A DNA stretch of 64,000 nt, taken from assembly GCF_024323335.1 (NCBI RefSeq), contig NC_066579.1:253263575-253327574 (forward strand), in the 5' to 3' direction. Positions 19,900 to 29,914 of this stretch are shown here, one piece after another. Numbering within the stretch: the first letter of the stretch is position 1; each line of letters starts with the position of its first letter. The DNA is from Lathyrus oleraceus (taxonomy: Eukaryota; Streptophyta; Magnoliopsida; Fabales; Fabaceae). A program made the translations under genes and the position numbers. The notes beneath the pieces are model-generated. The model saw only the letters and a list, made by a program, of their open reading frames with translations, made no database searches and was not told the origin of the DNA.

Positions 19900-22230
19900 T
19901 GGGGTGGAAGTCTTGACAAGACGACTTGAATCATCCCTTCAATCTTTGTGTTAGTTTGAGTCTGTTCCTTGAACATATCTTTGTGCTTATCTAGGTGAGT
20001 CCTAACAACCTCATTCTATTGCTTGAGTTCTTCCATGGTTTTCAACACAAGAGGAAAGAGTTCAACTTCTACCACTGGATTTGTTCCAGAAATAGTTACA
20101 ATCTCAGTTTCTAAAGGAGGAGTGACTTCTGTCTCAGCTTCAACTTTAGGTGGAGGTGGAGGTTTTGAAGTAATCATATCCACAAGAGGTTCTATGATTC
20201 CAGAAAACTTGTCATGAAATATCTTCAGAACAACTTTGCAGAAGAGTTCTCTCAGCTCTCAAGACTATGAATTCATCCATCTTCTGAACATAACCCAAGC
20301 AACATCACTCTGAGAAGGATTGACACATTCTATGAAATCTTGCGTCACAGCGTGTAGACACTCATTTACTTCTGACTTAAACGGACTAACTAGATTATCA
20401 ATCTCCTCAGGTCAATGACAGGTTCAGGTTCTTTCTCAGTATCCGATTAGATGTTTATGGTTTAGTCTGAGGATTCAAGGATTGATGGTTCATTATTTCT
20501 GATGTGTTCCATGAAGGTATTAATGACAAGTTCATCTATGTTGTTAGGTTGAGGGGATGGTGTTGGTGGTGTTGGTGTGTCTTCTAGAAAGGCATGAGCT
20601 TCAGAAATGATAATGTTGAAGGTTGTATGGATATTTTTAGAAGTGGGGTTTTCTTGTTGATTTGGTTAAGATTCAGTGGGGACTATTTCAGAAATTGGTG
20701 GTTGTGTTTGTTCAAATGGTTGTTCAATGGTTGTAACAGTGGGATGGTCAAAAGGTGTATCAACAGGTTGATTCACTATTTGTGAGATAAGTGTTTTTGG
20801 AATTTGTGAGGATTCAATTATAGTAGTTTCAAATGGTTTAGGTACAAAAGTAGCCATTGTTTCAGATACAATACATTGTTTTTCTTTGGGGTTGGAGATG
20901 GTTCCAAATGGTATGGATACAAAATGTGTTGGAGTAGGTTGGAGAGGAGTAGATGAAGTAGTGTTGACAATATGATCAAAATTAAAAGAGGTCTCAGCTA
21001 AAGGGGACTTTCCATGAGATCTATTTGGAGCAGTAGGTACTTTAACTAGTTTAGCAATCCTAGAACCTACAACTTCTGCTTCTGGTCCCATAGTATTTCT
21101 CAAGATGTCAGAAGTTCTGGCCATCTTGGCTGGATGCTTAACTGTTCTAGAAGTTCCATCACATGTTGACTTAGAATTCCTCTCCCTCTTGAGAGAGTAA
21201 ACTTCAGGAGTAGTGTCTAGAAGTTCTTCAAAAGAGTATGCTACAGGAACAACACTTGTTGCTAAACAGACAACAATATATGATTCCATAACTTCTTAGG
21301 GATCTTCCTTGATAAAGATAGGATAATCCTCAATAGGAATTCTTTTGAAGGCAACAACATTCCTATCCAGAGCTTGTGAAGGGTCAGTGACAGTAGTTAT
21401 CAAAGACATATTCTTCATATTCTTCCCATTGAACGTTTTCCCAATGTCAATGTTAATTTCTTTGATCAAACCAACATCTATTAGGGTTTGAACTAGATTT
21501 CTCTAAAAAAGAATGTTTGAGATAAGTCTTCCCAAAGGAATCCACTTTCTGGGTTTTGGACTTCCATCTCTTGTTTCCTTGACCAACTCCCTCACATACT
21601 TGAACAAGATTGAGGTCAAATTCATCTTAGTTCTACAAGAGGGATAACACATCATATACTTCTGATGTGCGTTGATGTAGTCATATGAGCTTGTTGAGGA
21701 CCTGTGGTGCACACAACCCAGAAGAATCTTGAACCATACTCTGAGATGGTTGTGCAGATTCTTAGCGTTTTAGGAGTTCTTTCCATCCTGGAAAATAACA
21801 TCGGTAATTTTATCCAACTTAGCCCTTTTAGTTGCCATGTCAAAACACCTTTTCCCAGAACCATCATGGTTAAGAAGCTTTGCTATGGATTTTTCAGAAA
21901 TGTTGATCTTGCCCTAAAACGTATGAGTTCACTTAAAGTTCTGAAGCTACAACATGAATACATAACGACTTGACCAATTTAGGGTAAATTGGCCCTTTGA
22001 GATGATTGAAAAAATCTTCCCAACCTTGAGACTTAACCCCTTCAGTAAGATCAACCTCATTTGCCTTAAGGTTATTAAAATCCATGATTAGTTCACAAAG
22101 AACCTCTAATTGAGTAACTGGAGTAAAAAGAGTGAGTCCTTTAAGTCCTTCTTTCTGTTGATTTTGTTGTTGTTCTTGATTTTGAGCAAATTGATGTTGC
22201 TATTGTGATACTTTTTTTGTTGAGAATCAG
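19900..22230 (-). pseudogene. Sirevirus-2 envelope-like ORF, decayed
   Basis: Minus-strand fragments in several frames match the plant envelope-like/transposon-protein domain: VKSQGWEDFFNHLKGPIYPK (about 22050-21990), LLNHDGSGKRCFDMATKRAK (about 21880-21820), TLRICTTISEYGSRFFW (about 21770-21720), DYINAHQKYMMCYPSC (about 21685-21640) and KPRKWIPLGRLISNILF (about 21555-21503). A 207-codon open run (21289-20666) covers the Ser/Thr/Pro-rich middle. The C-terminus HLDKHKDMFKEQTQTNTKIE (about 20000-19940) with IQVVLSRLPP closes it. Several frameshifts and stops separate the parts. The domain is shared with Sirevirus-1, but the sequences are clearly different families. Confidence 0.75.
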
Positions 22231-22423
22231 TCGGTGAATAACTTGGTTTTAGGGTTGTAAAGAAAAGGTTTGAAAGAGAGAAAGTGTAGGATTGTGAGTA
22301 ACGTAAGTGTGTGAAATGTGAGTGAAGTGGGTTTTATAAATGTTTTGCAATGATGACAAAATGTTGAATAATGCAATAAATCTGACAAAGGGGAAGGTGT
22401 AGAGAGATTTTAGTTATTCCCAG
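22231..22423 (-). other. Sirevirus-2 sequence between pol (missing) and envelope-like ORF
   Basis: AT-rich, no coding signal found. It ends abruptly at the TG of the Ogre-B LTR at 22424, so 22419-22423 (CCCAG) is the candidate target duplication for Ogre-B. Confidence 0.45.
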
Positions 22424-25400
22424 TGTAGCGGGGTATTCGTTACCATTGGAGATATTGACTAAATCCAAGGTAAATCATACAAAGTCGAGTCGCCACCGCA
22501 CTTCTATTTATCCAAAGGAATGGTTAGAAAGCGAACAAAAACCTAAAAGTTTTACAAACAAAACTAGTAAAAGAAACAGAGATCTGGGTAAGGGGGTTGG
22601 TTATGCAATGGGAAGGTGTTAGGAACCCAAAACATCCTAGGTACTCCTAGGGAGCCCTTTTCACACTTGTTGCAAAGGTTATTGTTTTGTGAAAATTTTA
22701 TTTGTGCAAACATGATTGAAGAGATGAGAAGAGAATGTACAAGTTATTTACATTTTGTGTTTGGATGGATAAACCCATTGCCTACATACCCTCTTATGAA
22801 AAGATTAGGATCAAAACCTCGTAGTTCGGGGTAAAAATCTCAAAACAAATGAGTGGATTGATTGGTCCAAAAGCCTTAAGGTCTTTTGTTATCAAAGGGA
22901 GAAAACTCAACCTAAAACCACAAATCCACCATGTGAGGATAGCTTCAACATGCTAGTGAGGGGTTAACCCTATAATAAGCATGGAAGACTCATTGTCTAT
23001 CACTAAGGATAAAGGTGAGTATTACATCTACCACAAAGATAACTCAAACCTAATAGCTAAAGGTTATGGAAAATTTTGATTAAGAGAGTGGACATTGAAA
23101 CCACAAAAGGAATTTGAATGGGTTATATTTACCAATTAGAAGTATATACAAAAGTGGTCAAAGTTGACTTAAAGATTCAATTCAAAATGAGTGTTATGAA
23201 AAGAAAGTTTGAAAATCAAAAGCATAAGGCTTAGGTTTCTAATGTTGAAAACAATAGTCAAATGTTTGCACAAAAAGGTTTTGGCTTGGGTTAGGGTGGA
23301 GTGATGAAGAAGAAAGGCTAAGAAATGAAACCACACTAGGAGTTCCTCTCTTGAGATCATATTGATGATCCAAGTAGATCCCATCCTTTGGAATAAGCAA
23401 TCACAAAGCATAAGCAATCAACCAAGTCTCATAAGAGATCCTCAATGTATCTTGTATCTTTCACTGGGATGAACATGGTAATGATCTTCAAATTAAGCTC
23501 AAAAGGAAAAACTCCTAGTTCAAGAGCACACACATCAAAAGTTCACAAGTAAGCAAACATCACATATTAAATACATACAAGAGGCTCAAACAATGGGTGG
23601 GCTTTAGTCAAGAGGGGTCATGTCAACCTTGACAAACAAGCCAAACTGTAATGGGTAATCTGTAGCTCTTAACCACTAACATTGAACGTTAGGGTGAAGC
23701 TGATCAAAAATGGTAATGAGGATGAGACCTCATGCTCTTAACCCTGGCCAGGGTGAGCTCATGACAAAGAAAGCGTGGGGATCCAGAAAGTGTGATCCTA
23801 TTCCACTTGACAGACTCTGGACAAAGATCTTGGGTACATGTTCAGAAGCATCAGCACGTAGTGCGAGCATAAAGAACGACACACTGAATAACGGGGGATT
23901 GACTACTAATCCCTTTTATCCGTCAATTGCCTCAACTCTTGGAGGTCTTATCAAACAACACATGCCTCATCTTGGAGGTCTTTGGCACAATTTTAAACAA
24001 ACACAAACAGAGCCTCTGAAGGAGGACTTGCCAGCAAAATGCCTGCCAAAAGGGTGACAGGACTTCCAGACTACATGAAGTAAGAAGATAACTAACTAAG
24101 TGGTGGGTCAACCACAATCCAAAGCTTAAGCAAAAGCAAAAGCAAGCAAGCAACTAAGGTACCTGTACAAAGACTAAACAGTTAATATTTCAGTTATAAA
24201 ACCAACAGACAAACAGTGAATCCTTCCAACAATTACACAATCCAATGAACAATGCCCAAGCATTCAAATGAACTCATGAGCTCAAGCACATCACTTAAAA
24301 TCCTACAAAACAAACACAAGTTAGAACTCAAATCATTTGCATCTCACAAAGTGAGAACAAATCAACCATCAATGCTAAATGTCCAAACCTGAAACACAAA
24401 ACAAGGTTAGTTTATGTACAAAACACTAGTGCAAAGACTAGATTCAAAACTAAATCAAATGACCAAAACAGAACCCAATCTTCTACATATTACATATTCA
24501 AACACTCCTCAAAATGTCCTCAAAAGGACCAGCATCAAATCAATAAGCAAGTGTCTCAAATGATCTATGTCATGCAATGACCAAAAATAGGCACAAAAGG
24601 AACTTCCAACTTAGAAAATTCACATCAAATCAGAAATGCATGCAATGACTTTGATATTTTTTGTACAAGTTCCTCATGTCATGAACAATCAATATGCAAA
24701 AGATCAAATCCAGAAAGGTTCAAATGCTATATGAACAAAAATGCAACAATTCAGTGTTAAAAATGTGACACAAATTTTCACATTCATCTCCATGTGTCAA
24801 AAATGATGATAACATATGAGAAAAATTCCAAACCAGTGACCAAAAATTCATATCATGTGTGAATGTCAAGCATGCAAAAGATTGGATCAGATGGCTCAAC
24901 ATAGAGAATTTCACAAAGCATTGAACACAATAGGTCAAAGTGGCACCACATGGATTCAAAAATTCACAAATCAAAAACCAGACATCAACAATTCATGAAA
25001 TTAAAACTATAAAAAAATAGACATCAATACAAAACTAGGAAAAACAATATGGATTAATTTGGACTATTTTTGCATTTTTAATGAATTTTCTAAACCACAA
25101 CCAATGGATCTGGCGCGCAAACATGATCAACGCTCCCCATTCAAAAGCCTGAAATTGGAGCTTCTTGAATTCACGATCTCACAGGCTATGAAGCTCCAGA
25201 GCTACTCCTTTGACCTTGCCTTGAAGCTTTGTGCAAACAGGAACACTTGAAACCACTTGGATCTACCTCAATTTTCAAATTCCATCAACATGAGAGTGCT
25301 CTTGAACAACTTGAAATCTTGATGAATTGCTCAAAATAGTGGATGATTCTTGCTCAATGAAGCACGATGATCAAGAATATGCAAGAATTTTTGGTGTTTG

Positions 25401-26273
25401 TGTGAAGAAATTGAAAATTCGAAGAGAGAGAAATTGGAGGGAGTTTTTGAATTTGGATCTGAAAATGCTTATTATGGTAGTTAGGATTAGGGTTTTGGTA
25501 TTTATATCCCTCGCTAATCACACTTGTGATCAAGTGACCATAACTCCTCAACCATTCATCATATGGACATGAATTAGGACTTTTTGGAAAGGGGAGACAA
25601 AGAGCTACAACTTTCATGTTCACCAAAAATCCATTTGAAACTTCTTTGACATTGACAAGTCAAGTTGAATGTGGACCAAAAACTTACCAAATTTGGAAAC
25701 TTTGAATTATAGGTCATTTTCCATTTTTAGTAACTTTTGCCATGACCTTTGAATCTTCAAGATGGATGTTTAGAATGATGAATAGGCCCCATTTGAACAT
25801 GATTGAGGTGTCTCAACTCATTTCCCCACCTCATAGTCCTCAGTTGACTGCACATTTGACTTTTGGTCCTCAAATGACCTTGAGATATCTTGATTAACTT
25901 GAGCCTCTGTCACTTGGTGAAATTGCTTCAAAATGAAACCCTAGCTCATGTAAGCTCCTTATATTAAGCATGTGATCCTCATCCCAAGGAAATACCTCAT
26001 CTCTTGCACAAAGGATCTTCTTGAAGCTCTTGACCTGGTGATTGCTTAAGCTACAACAAAAGATGTTAGTGACATATTTTTGTGCTTTTGGTTAGTGAAT
26101 AAAATAAGAAAAGCAATGATATACAATTCAAGCATGCTTGGTGATCTCAAACCACTCACAAGAGATCCCTACCCAAAGGGAAAGGGAGCCAAGATGCTCA
26201 ATGATCCTTGAGGCTATGCAATGCAATGCTATGATGCCATGAGGGATCTTAGGGACAAAATTGGGGTCTTACA
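22424..26273 (-). repeat. 3' LTR of Ogre-B (3,850 bp)
   Basis: In element orientation it starts TGTAAGACCCCAATTTTGTC at 26273 and ends ...CCCCGCTACA at 22424. It shares blocks with the Ogre-A and Ogre-C LTRs: CATGTAGTCTGGAAG with TCCTCCTTCAGAGGC (about 24080-24005), the GAACTACG...GTAGGCA module (about 22835-22770), a TAACACCTTCCCATTGCATAAC segment (about 22625-22600) and GGATAAATAGAAGTGCGGTG with GCGACTC (about 22515-22485). No gene is supportable inside it. Confidence 0.85.
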
Positions 26274-26288
26274 GATGCCCCTATTTAA
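26274..26288 (-). other. Polypurine-tract region of Ogre-B
   Basis: On the minus strand TTAAATAGGGGCATC directly precedes the LTR start. It differs in only a few bases from the TTGAATAGGGGCAGC before the LTRs of Ogre-A and Ogre-C. Confidence 0.75.
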
Positions 26289-26639
26289 GGTCATTCTAGC
26301 CGGAGAAGTGAAGGTTAAAATCTTTGTCTCGACGAGGTAGAATGGGCTTAAATAATAACAAAGAGACAAATTTTGGTCCCTAAGAGACCTCATAATGCAA
26401 ATGTATGTATGCAAAACAAACAAACTCTGTGGGGATATGTGTCCACAAAGAAGAAAAGACATCGGGAGAAATTGACAATCCATAGGAGTAATACACTCAC
26501 TAGGGATAAAGACTCTGCCGGGGACTCTTATGGGGATAGAAAAGGAGATAAATTGCACGAGCAGGTCACAACTTGAAGCTGGGGAAAAGAGTTTCCAAAG
26601 GGAATAAATCCATTGGAAAGACATCGAGCTGACTCAAAG

Positions 26640-26830
26640 ATGCATGTATTGGGGAATATGCCAATACAGAAAAACTATCCGCAATGGATACTTCGGATAA
26701 ACATCCGGACTCAGGCTGGGGAAAGATTTGAACAAAACATCCCTGCCGGGGAAAATGCATGTATTTGGGAATATGCCAATACAGCGAAACTATCCGCAAT
26801 GGATACTTCGGATAAAAAACCCGGACAAAA
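26640..26830 (-). repeat. ~117-bp direct repeat in Ogre-B 3' UTR
   Basis: The segment with ATGCATGTATTGGGGAATAT, CCAATACAG and CTATCCGCAATGGATACTTC (from about 26640) recurs from about 26757 with few changes. It is a partial tandem duplication of about 117 bp, similar in length to the ~120-bp repeat of Ogre-A. Confidence 0.7.
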
Positions 26831-27270
26831 ACAAACCACTAAGGGACTTCGCTTGGGATGTCTTAAAAAGACCCTCCTGGGGAAGCAGCGGGATGAGGTG
26901 TTACCGGTTACTGGGTAACAAGCTCAAAGAGACATGTGATCTGATCACCGGTATAAGGGTGAGAGAACAACAAGCTCGGGAAGAATGAATATCTAAGACC
27001 GGTATAAGGGTGAGAGATATCAATCAACCAAATCATCTGAGGAAGACCTAAAAGGTATATCTCAACTCAGGAAAATCTGACTCCACAGGGGACCAAAGTC
27101 ATAATAGGGAGCAGAAGGAAGGAACACCAGGGATACCGGTTACTGGGCATATAATAGGTGACCAACCACAGCGTGAATTGGGGAATATTCCCAAAACACT
27201 CATCATCCAAAAAGAGGGCAGAACGCAGACTCGATTATGGGATGGACATTCGATTCCATAACAGGGATAC

Positions 27271-28138
27271 AAATCTTACTCGACTGGGGAAGAACAAAAG
27301 GCTTCGACCAAAGAGTGCATGAGAAATATTATCTATTACCGTCAGAACGTAGATAATATACTCGCATGGAAGATTATCCACAACCGGTTACTGGGTTAAT
27401 AAAGGATAAATCGACCGAAAGAGAAAGGCATCGGGATACCAAAACTAGGTATATAATGATGACCAATCAAGGGGAGCAACAAACATCACCGGTAAACGGT
27501 AAATGAAAGAGGACCCGTTGGGGATAAAATTGCTTAATCATAGCAATTATCCGAAAGAAGGAGGGAATATCAATACCGAATATTGGATAATGATAACCGT
27601 CAAAGAGGGGATTACATCTACCGGATACTGGGTAGAAAACCACGGAAGAGTAACCGTCATCAAATAGGATGAACAACAATGGTTAACTCTGCAAAGGGGG
27701 AAAATCTTACTCAACTGGGGAAGAACAAAAGGCTTCGACCGAAGAGTGCATGAGATATACTATCTATTATCGTCGGAACATAGATAATATACTCGCATGG
27801 AAGATTATCCACAACCGGTTACTGGGTTAATAAAGGATAAATCGACCGAAAAGAAAGGCATCAGGATACCAAAACTAGGTATACAATGATGACCAATTCA
27901 GGAGAGAAACAATCGTTACCAACAACAACAGGGTAAACGAAAGATGACTCGCTGGGGATAAATTGTGAGTGCAAGGCAATTATCCAGGCAAAAGAGGGAA
28001 TATCAACATCGAATACTGGATGAAGATAACCATCAAGGAGGGGATTACATCTACCGGATACTGGGTAGAAAACCACAGAAGAGTAACCGTCATCAACTAG
28101 GATGAACAACAATGGTTAACTCTGCGAAGGGGAGGAAA
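27271..28138 (-). repeat. 431-bp tandem duplication in Ogre-B 3' UTR
   Basis: The block beginning AAATCTTACTCGACTGGGGA at 27271 starts again at 27702 (AAATCTTACTCAACTGGGGA). It continues through CACAACCGGTTACTGGGTTA and ends near GGTTAACTCTGCGAAGGGG. The two copies differ by scattered substitutions and small indels. Confidence 0.85.
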
Positions 28139-28803
28139 ATAGGGTTTACAACTACTGGTATAAGGGTAGAACACCACAAACTCCACTGAGGATAAGGTGA
28201 ATAATTACTAATTACTGAGCAATTATTCATTTACCACAGGGAAACACCAAAGACAGTCACAAAAGGCCAATTTAGGATCAAACCAAAAAGGCAAACTGAA
28301 TCGAGACTCATCCTAATGAGGATATAAATCAATAGGGGAACCCATCCCAATATATGTGTTGGGAGGAAGCAAAAACAACCGTCGTCCACGAGGATATAAC
28401 TCAGTGGGGAAATGGCAGGAAAGATAAACACTTTCTGCGTATGGGGCTGACTCTATATTGAGAGATCAGACACATACATCTGCTTGGGGAAATATATATC
28501 ACCAAATAGTAGGAGACAACAAACAACGATATATGGAAAAGAATGCAACATGAATATCTGAATGTTATAATTATGCATGTATATGCGTGATTTATGTTTG
28601 ATGAATGCTGACAAACAGACATATCTAACACAAACAAGTCCAGGAATCAACCACCCGGTACTACATCTCAAGAGAGAAAGCCAGAATCACCGGAGAATAT
28701 TCAATCTGTCGGGGATCAGAGACAACAATATCTTTGCAGGGATGAATCATCAGTCTCAGCTGGGAAAAGGAGTTCAGTGCACAGATAGAATCTGCCACAT
28801 AAG

Positions 28804-29090
28804 CAACTCTACTGGGGATCAGAGATACCAGGAAACAACAATCTCTGCAGGGGATAACATCACCACAGATAAAATCCAACAACTCTACTGGGGATCTATC
28901 TGAGGGAGATAAGGGGAATATGGTAATCCAACACCAAGTACCAAACTCACCAAGGAAATCACACCTGCTGAGGAGAAAAAAATGCTCTTCCGCTGAAGGG
29001 GAGAGTGGTGAACATCTTAACAGATAAAATCCACTCGGGGATGAACCATCACAGATAAAATCCACCACACCAACAACTCTACTGGGGATT
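28804..29090 (-). repeat. tRNA-end-like motifs in Ogre-B 3' UTR
   Basis: Plus-strand CAACTCTACTGGGGATC occurs at 28804-28820 and 28880-28896, with a CAACTCTACTGGGGATT copy at 29074-29090. In element orientation these read GATCCCCAGTAGAGTTG, a close match to the tRNA 3' end GAATCCCCAGCAGAGTCG implied by the Ogre primer site. Looser variants fill the region between them. Confidence 0.65.
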
Positions 29091-29741
29091 TATCCGAGGA
29101 AATGAAGGAATACTGGGGATCAACCACCAAATACCGAACCTTCCAAAGAGGACACATCTGCTGAGGAGGGAAGACCACTGCTCTGCTAAAGGAAAGAGAG
29201 GTGAATAACCTCAACAAGCACTCTGCTTGGGAGAAACCATGAAAGGTTCTAGAGGAATAGGATACAGTCATGCTAGGAATAGGAACAAATGTCTTACCCT
29301 GTTGGAAATCATGCCACCCTTGGGAGAGCACTGAGGATCCCTTAAGTATCCTTTTGTCATTGTGAATGTTCACTTTGTTTAAAAACAATTTGTGAAAAAT
29401 TTGTTTATTTAAAACAATGATATTTTCTCAATTAAAACATGCAAAACATTTGTTGAATAGAAACAAATAAGAGGGCAAATAATTGGATAAAAGGCTCAAA
29501 TTTATTTGATGGAATGGTAGCCTGCAAATGGCAAGACTCCATAGATCTTTACAAATTTGAAATTGGTGATATATATTGGAAAAGGGCTACATTGAACATA
29601 ATGACCATTTCTCCACTAATTCTGGATTCGATGTATTCTAAGCTTTGGTTGACGATGAATGAACAAGAATCTCTGATGGATGACAGTTGTAGAACACAGT
29701 CTTGTCAGGATGCAGTTACTTGCCAAATCCCTAATTTTTGC

Positions 29742-29893
29742 CTAGATTGCCCCATGATGAGGTACTCAATCTAGCGGGATGCATATATTCATTTTTTCAT
29801 GTCTCTAACTTTTGCCTGGATCGCCCTTTCGGGTTTTCAATCCACCGAGACGCTCATTTTTGCCTAAGCCGCCCTTTCAGATTTTCAACTTAG
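29742..29893 (-). repeat. Post-integrase hairpin array of Ogre-B (3 units)
   Basis: In plus coordinates, stem arms pair as follows: 29864-29870 with 29887-29893 (element sense CTAAGTT/GGCTTAG, two G-U pairs); 29818-29823 with 29838-29843 (GGATTG/CGATCC, one G-U), enclosing CCC-GAAA-GGG at 29824-29833; and 29742-29749 with 29767-29774 (CTAGATTG/CAATCTAG, perfect 8 bp). Each unit is followed by AGGCAAAA. The stems differ from those of Ogre-A but the layout is the same. Confidence 0.7.
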
Positions 29894-29914
29894 CGAGCCA
29901 TTCTGTTTTTATTT

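Larger units (their letters stand above)
17830..22423 (-). mobile_element. Sirevirus-2: 3' part of a second Ty1-copia Sirevirus
   Basis: In minus orientation this holds a decayed envelope-like ORF, a spacer, three AGGGGGAG tracts and a 3' LTR. The pol and gag parts should lie upstream but are not seen; Ogre-B begins exactly at 22424. So Ogre-B either inserted into this element or is joined to it by a later break. It is more decayed than Sirevirus-1. Confidence 0.75.
26289..29741 (-). other. Ogre-B 3' untranslated region
   Basis: About 3.4 kb with no supportable gene. It contains degenerate short repeats: ACCGGTTACTGGGT (about 26900-28110), GGGGAATATGCCAATACAG (two copies near 26651 and 26768), the 431-bp duplication, and tRNA-end-like motifs. 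Open frames in either direction here follow the repeats and do not resemble proteins. Confidence 0.7.

Noticed and set aside
22424..26273. Possibility that this LTR belongs to the Sirevirus rather than to Ogre-B
   Set aside because: It is abutted by an Ogre-type purine tract and shares LTR blocks with Ogre-A and Ogre-C; the Sirevirus-2 LTR is separately located next to its own AGGGGGAG tracts.
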